In this document: positions 9,047 through 19,269 of the stretch, in pieces
How positions within the stretch are numbered: position 1 is the first letter of the stretch
Layout of the letters: each line of letters opens with the position of its first letter
Source: an uncultured Candidatus Melainabacteria bacterium
GTDB taxonomy: Bacteria; Cyanobacteriota; Vampirovibrionia; Gastranaerophilales; Gastranaerophilaceae
Reading direction: 5' to 3'
Length of the DNA: 64,000 nt
NCBI GenBank assembly: GCA_934777245.1
Contig: CAKVND010000001.1
Span: 30,980 to 94,979 of the forward strand
Made by a program: the position numbers and the translations under genes
Notes under the pieces: model-generated
What the model was told of the DNA's origin: nothing
What the model saw: only the letters and a program-made list of their open reading frames with translations
Database searches by the model: none

Positions 9047-11371
9047 GTGAGAATAGCAAAAATTAATAGCGTTATCTCAAATTATGAGATAACAAGAAAT
9101 TTAAGGACTCAAAATAATGAAAATAAGAATATTAATCAAAACTATACAACTCCATTGATGAATTCTTATCAAGATTTTAACGTTAATTTTCGTGGCAGAA
9201 CACCGGAAAACTTTTATGCTCAAGAATACAACGTTAAATATATGCCAAACGAAATGAAAAAATATTTGGCTGTAGATTATGAAAACAGAAAACATATTCC
9301 ACCGGAACAAATTATGGGAGAAGTTTTTAAGTTTATTCCGATGGCAGATAATGTTGAGGATGTAAAAGAACTTTATCCGGAAGAAGAATTATTTGCAAAT
9401 CTTCATGAAGCAAGCTTGAAGGGCAGAACCGGAATTTTGTCTGATATAAAATTGGCACGTGAAATCGAAAAAGCGCCTTTATTTAATGACAATTCAGATG
9501 ATTTAGGAGTTTACCTTTTAAAGAAAATTTATATGGAAGGTAAAACTATTCGTGAAATTAACAAAGATTTTTACGAAAAAGATTTAAACGAAGTTTATAG
9601 AGGCGTAATTACACAACCTATTAACCATAGCACTACTTCTGCTTACGGAATCAGATATCCTAAACAAGATTTTTGGAATTCTTTCATTGCAACAAGAGAT
9701 GAATATAGAGAATTTTTTATTGCAAATCTTCCAAAAACTTCTAAAGAAGTAAAAAGAACAAACTCTGGACATTCAACGGCATCAAGATTTGCTCCAGAAT
9801 CAAAGAATGAAACCGAAAAAACTCCCGCAAAAAGAAAATTCAATTTAAAAACTTATAGAAAAAAAGATTTGAAAGATGATATTAAAGCAGGTAAAGCTGA
9901 TAAAGAAGCTATAGAAAAAGCCGTTAGAAAAAGATTTACAAAAAATGATCCGGAAGCTTCATTTATTGTTAAATACCTGAGCCCAATTATGACTGTAGCA
10001 GCAGACAGAATACATCTTTCAGAAGAAGAAAAAGCGTTTGCAGAAGCTGATAAAGCAAAAAACACTAATGGTGAATTTATGTTCTCAAGATTCTGGAAAG
10101 CAAATCCGGAACTTTTGGAACATTATTCGACTGCAATTACCGATACAATAGAATTGTTCGAAGAAGCTTACGGCGCCGGTGGAAATATTGGTATTAACAA
10201 CGAATATGAAGCAATAACTAAAAAAAGCGAAAATCAAAAACCTATCGATTTTGTATCAGAAGAATTTAAACGATTATTGGATTATACTCAAACAATTGTG
10301 CCAAATAGAACCGCCAAATATCAAGAACACGATAGACAACAAGAAGAATGGGAAAAGCATTTTTTAAGCAGATATGGCGAAATAAAAGAAAATGCTACTG
10401 CAGAAGAAACAGCGCAACTTACTTCGCAAAAAGTAACTGAAACTTTAGATTCTGTGGTTAATAATTACAACGGTGCTAACATATATACACTGGAAGGTAA
10501 AAACGGTGATAAATTTAAAATCGTAGGAAAATTAGATGAAGCCTTAAAAGAATATGTAGATAAAAGCAATGGAGGTTTACCTACAAAATACAAAGATTTA
10601 ATCTATAGACATTCGTTAAACCATCCTCTTTGTGACGATTTCTTAAAATTGAGCATTGCTGTAAATCAATATCGTGACAAACTAAAAGAAGATCAATTAT
10701 TACCTTTTAATAAAATGCAAGGAATTCTAGAAGTAATAAAAAGTGATTTTCATAAAAAATATAACAAAGAATCTTTTATTGCAAATTTTGCAACCGCCGA
10801 AATTTTAGCAAAAAAACATCTGACTCCATTTGAAATTTTTGACGGTATGTTTTTTAATCAAACGAACGATTTCGTAAATAAAATAGAAAAAATAGTTTGT
10901 GATTCAGAAGCCTTAAACGAGATAGATGCATTGTATGCACAATATAGCAAGCCTTTATTATCCTCTGATATCAACAAAATTGCTATTAATATAATAGATT
11001 GGTTAAGTCATTTTGACAGTAAAAAACAAACAGAAATGAATAATAGAATAAAAAATGAATCTGTTATAAATTTACTAATAAAAACTATACATGATTCATT
11101 TAATAATGATAAAACCATAAAAAAAACATTCAAAAATATTCTGATGAAATTTATTGGAAACCATAAAACTTCTTTAAGCATTCTTAATACAAAAGATAAT
11201 TCTTTAGAATTAAAAGATGCAAAACTATATACAATAACTAATATTATTCTTAGAGACATGCTGAATAATATTAAAACCGGTAGTTATAATTTAAAAGATG
11301 AAGAATATCAACTTTTGTTAAACCTTCTTACTACAGTAAAAAAGGAAGAACAATATTTTAGAAAATTTTAA
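9047..11371 (+). CDS. Large hypothetical protein with NFRG leader
   Basis: This 774-aa protein starts at a GTG behind AAAGGA. Function is unknown. The N-terminus is Asn-rich and reaches NVNFRG near residues 45-50, then becomes a long, mostly helical, highly charged protein with no signal peptide and no membrane segment. A basic low-complexity linker (about 240-300; KTPAKRKFNLKTYRKKDLKDDIKAGK, cut short) separates two helical halves. No catalytic motif stands out. Its 3' end overlaps the convergent gene at 11358 by 14 bp. It may be an exported or scaffold protein of this lineage; that is inferred from the shared leader only. Confidence 0.7.
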   Translation: MRIAKINSVISNYEITRNLRTQNNENKNINQNYTTPLMNSYQDFNVNFRGRTPENFYAQEYNVKYMPNEMKKYLAVDYENRKHIPPEQIMGEVFKFIPMADNVEDVKELYPEEELFANLHEASLKGRTGILSDIKLAREIEKAPLFNDNSDDLGVYLLKKIYMEGKTIREINKDFYEKDLNEVYRGVITQPINHSTTSAYGIRYPKQDFWNSFIATRDEYREFFIANLPKTSKEVKRTNSGHSTASRFAPESKNETEKTPAKRKFNLKTYRKKDLKDDIKAGKADKEAIEKAVRKRFTKNDPEASFIVKYLSPIMTVAADRIHLSEEEKAFAEADKAKNTNGEFMFSRFWKANPELLEHYSTAITDTIELFEEAYGAGGNIGINNEYEAITKKSENQKPIDFVSEEFKRLLDYTQTIVPNRTAKYQEHDRQQEEWEKHFLSRYGEIKENATAEETAQLTSQKVTETLDSVVNNYNGANIYTLEGKNGDKFKIVGKLDEALKEYVDKSNGGLPTKYKDLIYRHSLNHPLCDDFLKLSIAVNQYRDKLKEDQLLPFNKMQGILEVIKSDFHKKYNKESFIANFATAEILAKKHLTPFEIFDGMFFNQTNDFVNKIEKIVCDSEALNEIDALYAQYSKPLLSSDINKIAINIIDWLSHFDSKKQTEMNNRIKNESVINLLIKTIHDSFNNDKTIKKTFKNILMKFIGNHKTSLSILNTKDNSLELKDAKLYTITNIILRDMLNNIKTGSYNLKDEEYQLLLNLLTTVKKEEQYFRKF

Positions 11372-12671
11372 CCTCAATTTCAAATTTTCTATTCCACGGA
11401 TAAGAATAACAAACATTAGTCATTTCTTCTTTTAAAGAAATGGCTATGTTTTTATAAAAAGGAAACATTAATTTTTCTATATTACAAGGCTTTTCAATAT
11501 TTCTACGAACATTAGCCTGATACGCCCAATCGTCCAAAAATCTAATTGTTTGCAATTTCTTAAACGCCTTTTCATCATATTTTTTAGCTTGCCATTTTAC
11601 TTTAACAGCACACAACAAACTGCCTAAAGTATTGGCACTTGTATTCCAACCTGCATAACCATAAAAATTTGTTAAATCTAATTTATTTAAAAGCTGAGTA
11701 ACAAACGCGTTATCTCCACCGTTTGCGAATCTTACATCCGCTACCGCATAAGGTTTATTCGGAGGAACAAAATCTCCATCAAAAGATTTTGTATCCCAAC
11801 CCATAACTAATTCCCCCTGTTTTTCTATAAAGTTATTCACAATTAAAATTATGTCGGCGTCTTCTTTAGAACTAACTTTAAATCCTCCTAATTCTAATTG
11901 CCCCAAAACAGATTTTTCAATAGAGACATCTTCGTAATTGGAAATACAATTTTTATAATCAGGTTCAAGAAACTGTGGATAAATTTTGATATCTTTTTTT
12001 ATAGAACGAGCTAATAACGTTAAAGGAATTTCATCAGCTCCGGTTTTAGTTTTACCGCCTAATCTTTCTAACTCACGAGCTTCATCAACGTTAAAACCTT
12101 TTTCTGCACAATCATCTTTTGAAAAAATTAATGTATCGAACAAACCTTCTTTTTGCCAAGCAAGATAAATCTTGTTTATTTCAAAATTTCGTTTTCTTGT
12201 TGCTAAATAATCTGTAATTATTTCATTCGGAATATCACATTTATTTTTTCCACCGGAAAAAGAAAATTCAAAAATCTTTTTACCATATTCTGCCCAATAT
12301 TCTTTTTCTTCTTCGTTATAATTGTTGTTGGAAATTCGCATTATGCTTGAAAAAGCGTAAACTTTTTTATTTTTTAATAAAGGTTTTATCCTATCAAGTC
12401 TTGTGCAAAGTTCTTCAAACGTATCTTTTGAACGCCTAGAAGGAATTAAGCCTCCGTAAACTAGCGTATCTAATGATAAAACCATGCTATCAACTTGCGG
12501 CAAATTTTCTAACCATTTTAGTAAACCTTCAATATTGGCAACTTTGGTTAAATCGCCTAAAAACTCTCGAGGTGGCAAAAAAAGTTCAATATCTCTATCA
12601 ATTTCTGCAATATCGCTTGCTAAGTTGTAACAAACCGGACGATTGTCTATCGGTAAAAACGCAATTTTCAT
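11358..12671 (-). CDS. DUF4127 family protein
   Basis: This 437-aa protein starts at the ATG at 12671, which has GAGG 6 nt upstream (an in-frame TTG at 12683 is less likely). The opening MKIAFLPIDNRPVCYN followed by PPREFLGDL and SLDTLVYGGLIPSRR is typical of DUF4127, a family of uncharacterised bacterial proteins. Further conserved-looking stretches are SIMRISNNNYNEEEKEYWAEYG and AGWNTSANTLG. It has no signal peptide and is probably cytoplasmic. It is the last gene of the rny-to-DUF4127 run and lies 8 bp after the LOG gene. Function unknown. Confidence 0.85.
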   Translation of the reverse strand: MKIAFLPIDNRPVCYNLASDIAEIDRDIELFLPPREFLGDLTKVANIEGLLKWLENLPQVDSMVLSLDTLVYGGLIPSRRSKDTFEELCTRLDRIKPLLKNKKVYAFSSIMRISNNNYNEEEKEYWAEYGKKIFEFSFSGGKNKCDIPNEIITDYLATRKRNFEINKIYLAWQKEGLFDTLIFSKDDCAEKGFNVDEARELERLGGKTKTGADEIPLTLLARSIKKDIKIYPQFLEPDYKNCISNYEDVSIEKSVLGQLELGGFKVSSKEDADIILIVNNFIEKQGELVMGWDTKSFDGDFVPPNKPYAVADVRFANGGDNAFVTQLLNKLDLTNFYGYAGWNTSANTLGSLLCAVKVKWQAKKYDEKAFKKLQTIRFLDDWAYQANVRRNIEKPCNIEKLMFPFYKNIAISLKEEMTNVCYSYPWNRKFEIEVKIF

Positions 12672-12679
12672 AAACAACC

Positions 12680-13255
12680 TCAAAATTTAGACGCTAACGC
12701 AATCTCTTTTGGAATATAATTATTCAAATATTTTATTGCATCTTCCGGTGTAGAAGCGATAAAATACAATTCTCTTGCAGTTTCTTTAGCAAAACTATTT
12801 TTCATAATAGTTTCAAAAAATGTTATTAAATTATCGTAAAAACCATTTGTATTTAAAAGTATTATTGGCTTAGAATTATATCCTAATTGTTTTTGAACAA
12901 TCATTTCAGAAATTTCTTCCAATGTTCCAAAACCTCCGGCAAGAGCGATTACAGCATCTGAAATTGCGTCCATTTTTGCTTTTCTTTCACGCATTCCTAC
13001 TGTTTCAAAAAACTCGTCGCAATCATTTGGATTTGCAACTCCAAATTCTACCAACTTTTGTGGCATAACACCGAGAATCTTGCCGCCATTTTGTTTTACG
13101 GCTCTTGCACAAGCATACATCATGCCCAAACGGCTTCCGCCATAAACAATATTGTAACCATTTTTAGCAAGAAGTTCACCCAATTTTTCAGCGTCATTAT
13201 AAAAAGCTTGTTCTAATTTATTTGAAGAAGACGCAAATACGCAAACATTTTTCAT
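12680..13255 (-). CDS. LOG family protein (TIGR00730-type Rossmann fold)
   Basis: This 191-aa protein is close to the usual length of LOG phosphoribohydrolases, which release nucleobase from nucleoside 5'-monophosphates. It shows the N-terminal CVFASSSN strand-loop, YGGSRLGMM, and the family signature near residue 105. Here that signature reads LAGGFGTLEE rather than the usual PGGxGTxxE, so the first Pro is Ala; the Glu and Gly residues remain. MRERKAKM, with its catalytic Arg, is present. Its ATG overlaps the upstream pilin-like gene's stop by one base (TAATG). Confidence 0.88.
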   Translation of the reverse strand: MKNVCVFASSSNKLEQAFYNDAEKLGELLAKNGYNIVYGGSRLGMMYACARAVKQNGGKILGVMPQKLVEFGVANPNDCDEFFETVGMRERKAKMDAISDAVIALAGGFGTLEEISEMIVQKQLGYNSKPIILLNTNGFYDNLITFFETIMKNSFAKETARELYFIASTPEDAIKYLNNYIPKEIALASKF

Positions 13256-13833
13256 TATTTTATACTACCTCCGATTAAGTAGTAATTAGAGCAGCAAAGT
13301 CCGTTTCCGTCTTTTGTACAATCTTGTTTTTGTGCAACGATTGTATCATTTTTACAAAACGGTTCAAATCTATCCGAATAAATATTCAAACCAAAAACAT
13401 CTTTACCCCAAACATTTGGACCAACAGAACCGTTAACATCATACATAAGTAAGCCTAAAACTCCATTTTGCGGAGTATCATATAACTTGTATGACACAAC
13501 TGAATTTGTTTGAGTTAGTTTAAAATCATTGAATCTGTACGTGCTATTTGGGAATTGACCGTTCAAAAATGTTATTTTGTAAGGTTGAACATCGCCTTTA
13601 ATTTCACCACTCATAACAGAAGTGAAAGCTTTGTTAAAATCAAAGTTTTCTTCTTCCTTCTGAGTGTTAATTGAATAAAAAATATTTGCAAAATCAGACT
13701 GAACATTGCGCCACCTTGAAGCGTTTTTTGCTTGCAAAGAATCATCCAAAGATAATGGTGCGACCAAAAACGCAACTATCAAGAATATTACAAACAATAT
13801 AGAAACTTCAACTATTGTGAACGCTTTTTTCAT
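13255..13833 (-). CDS. Type IV pilin-like prepilin
   Basis: This 192-aa protein begins MKKAFTIVEVSILFVIFLIVAFLV. It is a short basic leader, a prepilin cleavage site of the form A/F (Ala replaces the usual Gly), Glu at mature position 5, and a long hydrophobic helix. The rest is a globular pseudopilin domain. A DVNGSVGPNVWGKDVFGLNIY motif, followed by paired cysteines (CCSN), matches the C-terminal style of the other pilin at 22899. It lies between the PHP gene and the LOG gene in one operon. It may be a minor pilin or pseudopilin; the assembly machinery is not in the window. Confidence 0.8.
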   Translation of the reverse strand: MKKAFTIVEVSILFVIFLIVAFLVAPLSLDDSLQAKNASRWRNVQSDFANIFYSINTQKEEENFDFNKAFTSVMSGEIKGDVQPYKITFLNGQFPNSTYRFNDFKLTQTNSVVSYKLYDTPQNGVLGLLMYDVNGSVGPNVWGKDVFGLNIYSDRFEPFCKNDTIVAQKQDCTKDGNGLCCSNYYLIGGSIK

Positions 13834-13854
13834 TCCAGCCCTCTTCCTTTATTT

Positions 13855-14760
13855 TTAATCTCTTGCCATATCCAAATGTTTCTTTTCATCAAGCAACATT
13901 CCGTAAATCCATTCAGGTACAAAGTTTTTGCCCAAAATAATCTGACCGTTCATAATGTTTGGCGCATGAAAATCTGAACCGCCTGTTACAATCAAGCCCA
14001 AATTTTCTGCCATTGATGAAAAATATTCAACAATCGCAGGTGAATGCTTTCTATGATAAGCTTCAATCCCTCTTAAACCACAAGCCATAAGTTCTTTGAT
14101 AAGCTTTTCTGCAATATCAATATCATAAGGGTGCGCAATTACAGGAATTCCGCCTGAATCATAGATTACTTCAACAGCCTCAAAAGGAGAAACTGTTTTT
14201 CTCTCAACATAAACCGGTGAATCTCTATGAATATATTTACTGTAAGCTTCCATTACATTGCTTGTGCCACCTGCATTCGTAATAGCTTTAGCTATATGCG
14301 GACGCCCGATACTACCGCCTTCAGCAACCATGTTTTTAACATCTTCAAAAGCAATTTTTATGCCTTCTTTTTTCTTCAAAAGGCTTAAAATTTCTTTAGT
14401 TTGCTTAATTCTGGCATGTTGTTGCGCTTTTAATAAACTTTTAAAATCACTCTTGTTTACATCAGGGAAGTAGCCCAAAATGTGAACTTCATAACCTTTG
14501 TGAAGTGTATTTACTTCAATTCCGGGAATAATTTTAAAATCAACTTCTTTTGTTTTTAAATATTCTTTCGCAACATTATAAGACAAAACATTGTCGTGAT
14601 CGGTTAAAGCAATTACTTGCAAACCAGCATCTAACGCTAAATCAACAATCTTTTCCGGAGAAAAGACGCCGTCAGAATAATAGGTGTGAATATGGTAATC
14701 ACCTTTTAAACACCCGCCTCCTTTATCAACCGTCTGTTCCAACGTTGACCTCACTTTCAT
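13855..14760 (-). CDS. PHP-domain phosphoesterase (TrpH/3',5'-bisphosphate nucleotidase type)
   Basis: This protein has about 301 aa. PHP metal-binding motifs are present in order: DYHIHTYYSDG, ALTDHDN, PGIEVNT, HILGYF, IGRPHIA, IPVIAHPYD and GGSDFHA. This pattern fits the YciV/TrpH family, which hydrolyses 3',5'-bisphosphonucleotides and 5' ends of short RNA. The start is uncertain: the ATG at 14760 overlaps ymdB by 35 bp, and a GTG and a TTG follow within seven codons. A good AAAGGAGG lies downstream near 14717, but no in-frame start follows it. The neighbours rny and ymdB make an RNA or nucleotide turnover cluster plausible. Confidence 0.88.
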   Translation of the reverse strand: MKVRSTLEQTVDKGGGCLKGDYHIHTYYSDGVFSPEKIVDLALDAGLQVIALTDHDNVLSYNVAKEYLKTKEVDFKIIPGIEVNTLHKGYEVHILGYFPDVNKSDFKSLLKAQQHARIKQTKEILSLLKKKEGIKIAFEDVKNMVAEGGSIGRPHIAKAITNAGGTSNVMEAYSKYIHRDSPVYVERKTVSPFEAVEVIYDSGGIPVIAHPYDIDIAEKLIKELMACGLRGIEAYHRKHSPAIVEYFSSMAENLGLIVTGGSDFHAPNIMNGQIILGKNFVPEWIYGMLLDEKKHLDMARD

Positions 14761-15574
14761 TTTTACTATTATCTACTATTAAATTAATTCTTTTAATTTG
14801 TGTTGCACTTGTTCTATCAAAAAGAACCTCAACACCGTTTATTTGAGCAATTGAAGCTTCTGCTATCTCATAGCGTTCAGGAAGCGAGGTTGATAAACGC
14901 TTAAGGGAAGTTGCAAATTCCATACCGATTACGCTGTCTTCAGTACCGCAAAAACCTGCGTCTGTAATATATGCCATTCCATCATATATTTTTTCGTCAG
15001 CTGTTTGTACGTGTGTATGTGTGCCAAAAAATCCTTTAATCAATGCGTTTTCTTCATTATTAAATTCTTTTGCTAAATATTTTGAAAAACAAATTTTTTC
15101 TGCTGTAGCTTCTGCATGAAAATCAACAAAAATATGTTGTACGCCTTCCGCTTGAAGTTTTTTAATTTCATCAACTACAACTTGCCAAGGAGAATCCATC
15201 GGAGGCATAAAAACACGTCCTAATGCGTTTATTACAGCCAATTTTTCTCCGTTAACATCAAATACTCTTGCCCCAACTCCTTTTGTACCAACAGGATAAT
15301 TGATAGGACGGAGCAAATTTTCTGCCGTCTCTATGTATTCAAAAATATCCTTTTTATCCCAAATATGATTGCCCGAAGTAAAACAATCAACACCCGCAGA
15401 ATTCAAATCTTCGTAATTCTTCTTTGTGAGTCCAAAGCCATGAGATGCATTTTCAATATTTGCGATTACAAAGTCAGGTTTTGTTTCAGAATTATTATCT
15501 CGAAAAGCAAGATAATTCTTTATCGCAATTCTCCCCTGTCTGCCTGTTATGTCTCCGAAAAATAATAATCTCAT
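14726..15574 (-). CDS. ymdB: YmdB-family metallophosphoesterase
   Basis: This is a member of the TIGR00282 calcineurin-like family, shown in Bacillus to hydrolyse 2',3'-cyclic nucleotides. The start is put at MRLLFFGDITGRQGR (15574), which fits the family N-terminus; an in-frame ATG five codons earlier (15589) is possible. Metal-binding and family motifs seen are GDITGRQGR, IANIENASHGFG, TSGNHIWDKKD, FVDFHAEATAEK, GTHTHVQTADE and ITDAGFCGTEDSVIGM. It lies directly downstream of rny, the same order as in Firmicutes and many other bacteria. Confidence 0.93.
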   Translation of the reverse strand: MRLLFFGDITGRQGRIAIKNYLAFRDNNSETKPDFVIANIENASHGFGLTKKNYEDLNSAGVDCFTSGNHIWDKKDIFEYIETAENLLRPINYPVGTKGVGARVFDVNGEKLAVINALGRVFMPPMDSPWQVVVDEIKKLQAEGVQHIFVDFHAEATAEKICFSKYLAKEFNNEENALIKGFFGTHTHVQTADEKIYDGMAYITDAGFCGTEDSVIGMEFATSLKRLSTSLPERYEIAEASIAQINGVEVLFDRTSATQIKRINLIVDNSKNESEVNVGTDG

Positions 15575-15601
15575 TGTATTACAACCCATGTCTTTTATTT
15601 T

Positions 15602-15629
15602 ATAAAACGGGGAAATAAAATTCCCCGTT
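15602..15629 (-). terminator. Hairpin between rny and ymdB
   Basis: A 9-bp stem AACGGGGAA/TTCCCCGTT has a 6-nt loop. On the minus strand it is followed by TTTTATAAAAT. It starts 6 bp after the rny stop, so it could attenuate read-through into ymdB. Confidence 0.55.
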
Positions 15630-15634
15630 GTTAA

Positions 15635-17155
15635 CTATTTCGCAATTTCAGTTGTTCTAAATTCTCTTACAACTGTAACTTTTATTTGTCCCGGATAATC
15701 AAGTTCATCCTCAATTTTTTTCGCAATATCTCTTGCAAGTTTTTGTGAAGCCAAATCATCGAACGTTTCTGATTGAACAATTACACGAACTTCACGTCCT
15801 GCTTGAACTGCGAATGATTGTTTGATACCTTCATAACCGTTTACAATTTCTTCAATCTTTTGTAGACGCTTGATATAAATTTCCAATGTATCACGTCTTG
15901 CCCCCGGACGACCTGCTGAAATTGCGTCAGCAAGTTTCACCAAAACAGCTTCAACCGTATTTGCTGTAACATCATCATGGTGAGCTTCAATAGCGTGAAT
16001 TACTTCCGGTTTTTCGCCATATCTTGTAGCTAATTCTACACCTAATTGAATATGCGTACCTTCTTGAGTTTGGTCAACAGCCTTACCAATATCGTGAAGC
16101 AAACCTGCACGCTTAGCGATATAAACATTTGCGCCAAGTTCAGCCGCTAACATTCCTGCAATATGTCCAACTTCAAGAGAGTGTTTAAGAACATTTTGAC
16201 CGTAACTTGTTCTATAATACAGACGTCCTAAGTTTTTGATAAGTTCTTTGTTTAAGCCCATTATGCCCATATCAAGAGCTGCATTTTCACCTTCTTTTAA
16301 AATTTTCTTTTCAACTTCTTCTCTTGATTTTTCAACAGTTTCTTCAATTCTAACAGGGTGAATACGACCGTCTTGGATAAGTTTTTCAAGAGCGATTTTT
16401 GCGATTTCACGTCTTACAGGGTCAAAAGCTGACAATACTACAGCTTCAGGAGTATCATCAATAATTAAATCAACACCTGTCAAAGTTTCTAAAGTTCTGA
16501 TGTTACGACCTTCACGACCGATAATTCTACCCTTCATTTCGTCATTTGGAAGTGAAACAACCGAAACAGTTGATTCCACAACTTGTTCCATCATACATCT
16601 TTGCATTGTTGTTGTTAAAATTTCTTTTGATTTTTCTAAGGCATCTTCTCTAATCTTTGCTTCGTTTTCACGAATCAATTGCATTTGCTCTTGTGCCAAA
16701 TCACTTTTCAATTGTTCTAAAAGCATTTTTTTAGCTTCTTCTGTTGACATGCCGGCAATTCGTTCAAGTTCAACAGTTTGTTTTTGAACGATTTCTGCCA
16801 AAAAGTCTTCTTTTTCAATCAATTGGTCTTTTAATCTATCCAATTCTAATTCTTTATCAGAAACTTCTTGCATTCTATCTTCAAGTTGGTCTTCGCGTTT
16901 AGAAAGTTTGTTTTCTATAGTTGCAAACTCTCTTCTGCGTTCTCTTTCATCTGCGTTTAATTGTTCTCTTTCACTATGCAAAGCCTCTTTTGCCTTAATT
17001 AAAGCTTCTTTTTGCATAATAGCTTCTTTTTCTTGTAAATCTTTTTTTGATTGTTCAGTTTGTTGAACAAGATTTTTGTACTTAACTCTTTGCACCGCAA
17101 TTATTGCAACCAGTATAACCAGTGCAATTATTGCAACAGTCAATAATGCATTCAT
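15635..17155 (-). CDS. rny: Ribonuclease Y
   Basis: RNase Y is a membrane-anchored endoribonuclease that initiates mRNA decay. At 506 aa it has the typical length. It has an N-terminal membrane anchor ([19 protein letters not shown]), a long Glu/Lys-rich coiled coil (about 25-190), a KH RNA-binding domain ([19 protein letters not shown], about 205-225), and an HD metal-dependent phosphohydrolase domain ([28 protein letters not shown]). It heads the minus-strand run ymdB-PHP-pilin-LOG-DUF4127. Confidence 0.97.
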   Translation of the reverse strand: MNALLTVAIIALVILVAIIAVQRVKYKNLVQQTEQSKKDLQEKEAIMQKEALIKAKEALHSEREQLNADERERRREFATIENKLSKREDQLEDRMQEVSDKELELDRLKDQLIEKEDFLAEIVQKQTVELERIAGMSTEEAKKMLLEQLKSDLAQEQMQLIRENEAKIREDALEKSKEILTTTMQRCMMEQVVESTVSVVSLPNDEMKGRIIGREGRNIRTLETLTGVDLIIDDTPEAVVLSAFDPVRREIAKIALEKLIQDGRIHPVRIEETVEKSREEVEKKILKEGENAALDMGIMGLNKELIKNLGRLYYRTSYGQNVLKHSLEVGHIAGMLAAELGANVYIAKRAGLLHDIGKAVDQTQEGTHIQLGVELATRYGEKPEVIHAIEAHHDDVTANTVEAVLVKLADAISAGRPGARRDTLEIYIKRLQKIEEIVNGYEGIKQSFAVQAGREVRVIVQSETFDDLASQKLARDIAKKIEDELDYPGQIKVTVVREFRTTEIAK

Positions 17156-17440
17156 TTAGCACCTTTTCCTTTTCTATTTTTCTATATATACACGTAGTCC
17201 GAGCACATGTATCCTACTCGGCAACTATTAAATATTCTCAATAATCTTCTCTATCGCATATATTTTAAAAAATTTATTATACTACTACTGATTTTATCAT
17301 ACCATACAAAGCGATATTTGTACATAAAAAAATATATAAAGAATCAAATCAAAAACATTTTTACAGTAAAAAGGAAGAAGCTTTACAATCCTCCCCCTTT
17401 TTGTTAGGATTTAGGTATACTTATAAAGAATTATAGGGAG

Positions 17441-19225
17441 ATGAATAAATTGAAAACAAGAATGAAAACAAACAATTGCGGAGAATTAAACCTAAGCAAT
17501 TTAAATGAAGAAATTACATTATCCGGCTGGGTTTCAACTGTTAGAGATTTAGGCGGTATTTTGTTTATCGAATTAAGAGACAGAAGCGGATTTTTCCAAC
17601 TTGTAGCTAACCCACAAGTTAACCCTGATGTACATAAAGTTTTTGAAAAAGTTAGAAGTGAATATGTAATCATGGTTAAAGGTAAGGTTACAAAAAGACC
17701 GGAAGAAACTTATAACGAAAAATATCCTACAGGACAAGTTGAAATGTATCCTGAATCAGTTGAGATTTTAGCTGAATCAAAAGTTTTACCATTTGTTCTT
17801 GGCGACGAAAGCGTTTCAGAAGATATCAGACTTAAATACAGATATTTAGATATCAGAAACGAAAAAATGTTACACAACTTGAAAACAAGACACAACATTG
17901 TTCAAGCTGTTAGAAATTATTTGAACAACCAAGACTTTATGGAAGTTGAAACACCTATCTTGATTAAAACAACTCCGGAAGGCGCAAGAGATTATTTAGT
18001 ACCTTCTCGTGTTCAAGAAGGTAAATTCTTCGCGCTTCCTCAATCACCACAAATCTTCAAACAATTATTAATGGTTGGTGGTATTGAAAAATATTATCAA
18101 GTTGCAAAATGCTTCCGTGACGAAGATTTGAGAGCTGACAGACAACCTGAATTCACTCAAATCGACATGGAAATGTCATTTGTTGAACAACCTGACGTTA
18201 TCAAGGTTGTTGAAGGCTTGTTAGTTGATGCGTTCAAAGCAGCGGGTGTAGATATTCACCCACCATTTACTCAAATCACTTGGCAAGAAGCAATGGATAG
18301 ATTTGGTTCTGATAAACCTGATACAAGATTTGGTTTAGAATTGTTTGATATTGGTGATATTATTTTACAATCTAACTTTGATATCGTTAAAAAGACTCTT
18401 GAAAATGGCGGTATCGTTCGTGGTATTAGAATCCCGGGCGGTGCTAAATATTCAAGAAAAGATATCGATGATATTACTAAACTTGCGGTATCTTATGGCG
18501 CTAAGGCTCTAGCTAATATTATTTACTTGGAAGACGGTTCTGCAAAATCTCCTGTATTGAAATTCGTTACAGAAGAACAAGCAAAACAAATTCAAGAAAG
18601 AGCCGGTGCAGAAGCCGGAGATATCATTTTCTTCGTAGCTGATAAACCAAAATTAGTTTACGATATTATGGGCAGATTAAGATTGCACTTCGGAAAATCA
18701 TTGAACTTGATTGACGAAAACAAACACAACTTGTTGTGGGTTGTTGACTTCCCAATGTTCGAATGGTCAGACGAAGAAGGCAGATTTATGGCAATGCACC
18801 ACCCATTCACTTCTCCAAACTTGGAAGATTTGGATAAATTGGATAGCGGAGATTTGGGCAACGTTAAATCAATTGCTTACGATATCGTTTATAACGGAAC
18901 TGAATTGGGCGGTGGTTCTGTAAGAATCCACTCATCTGAAGTTCAAAAGAAAATTTTCAAGGCATTAGGATTAACAGAAGAAGAAGCAACAGAAAAATTC
19001 GGATTTATGATTAACGCTCTTCAATATGGTACTCCGCCACATGCCGGCTTGGCTATCGGTTTGGATAGATTGGTTGCATTGCTTTGCAGAACTGACTCAA
19101 TCCGTGACGTTATCGCATTCCCTAAGAATGCAAGTGCTAAGTGCTTGATGAGTGACGCTCCGGGCGAAGCTTCATTGCAACAGTTGAGAGAATTGCACAT
19201 TAAGAGTACAGTTAAAAAAGATTAG
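17441..19225 (+). CDS. aspS: Aspartyl-tRNA synthetase
   Basis: This is a class II synthetase charging tRNA-Asp. At about 594 aa it is bacterial-type with a GAD insertion. It has an N-terminal OB-fold anticodon-binding domain (about 20-110), motif 2 (CFRDEDLRADRQPEFTQIDME), the GAD insert (about 290-400), and motif 3 near the C-terminus (GLAIGLDRLVALL). The start is ambiguous: AGGGAG touches the ATG at 17441 directly, so the TTG at 17450 (9-nt spacing) or the ATG at 17462 may be the real start. Whether it also charges tRNA-Asn cannot be told from this window. It is followed by a strong terminator. Confidence 0.97.
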   Translation: MNKLKTRMKTNNCGELNLSNLNEEITLSGWVSTVRDLGGILFIELRDRSGFFQLVANPQVNPDVHKVFEKVRSEYVIMVKGKVTKRPEETYNEKYPTGQVEMYPESVEILAESKVLPFVLGDESVSEDIRLKYRYLDIRNEKMLHNLKTRHNIVQAVRNYLNNQDFMEVETPILIKTTPEGARDYLVPSRVQEGKFFALPQSPQIFKQLLMVGGIEKYYQVAKCFRDEDLRADRQPEFTQIDMEMSFVEQPDVIKVVEGLLVDAFKAAGVDIHPPFTQITWQEAMDRFGSDKPDTRFGLELFDIGDIILQSNFDIVKKTLENGGIVRGIRIPGGAKYSRKDIDDITKLAVSYGAKALANIIYLEDGSAKSPVLKFVTEEQAKQIQERAGAEAGDIIFFVADKPKLVYDIMGRLRLHFGKSLNLIDENKHNLLWVVDFPMFEWSDEEGRFMAMHHPFTSPNLEDLDKLDSGDLGNVKSIAYDIVYNGTELGGGSVRIHSSEVQKKIFKALGLTEEEATEKFGFMINALQYGTPPHAGLAIGLDRLVALLCRTDSIRDVIAFPKNASAKCLMSDAPGEASLQQLRELHIKSTVKKD

Positions 19226-19236
19226 TTTAATAAATA

Positions 19237-19268
19237 AAAAACGCACCCTACAGGGTGCGTTTTTTTTA
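19237..19268. terminator. Bidirectional terminator
   Basis: An 8-bp perfect stem ACGCACCC/GGGTGCGT has a TACA loop, flanked by AAAAA and TTTTTTTT. It sits between the convergent aspS and glycosyltransferase genes. Confidence 0.9.
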
Positions 19269-19269
19269 T

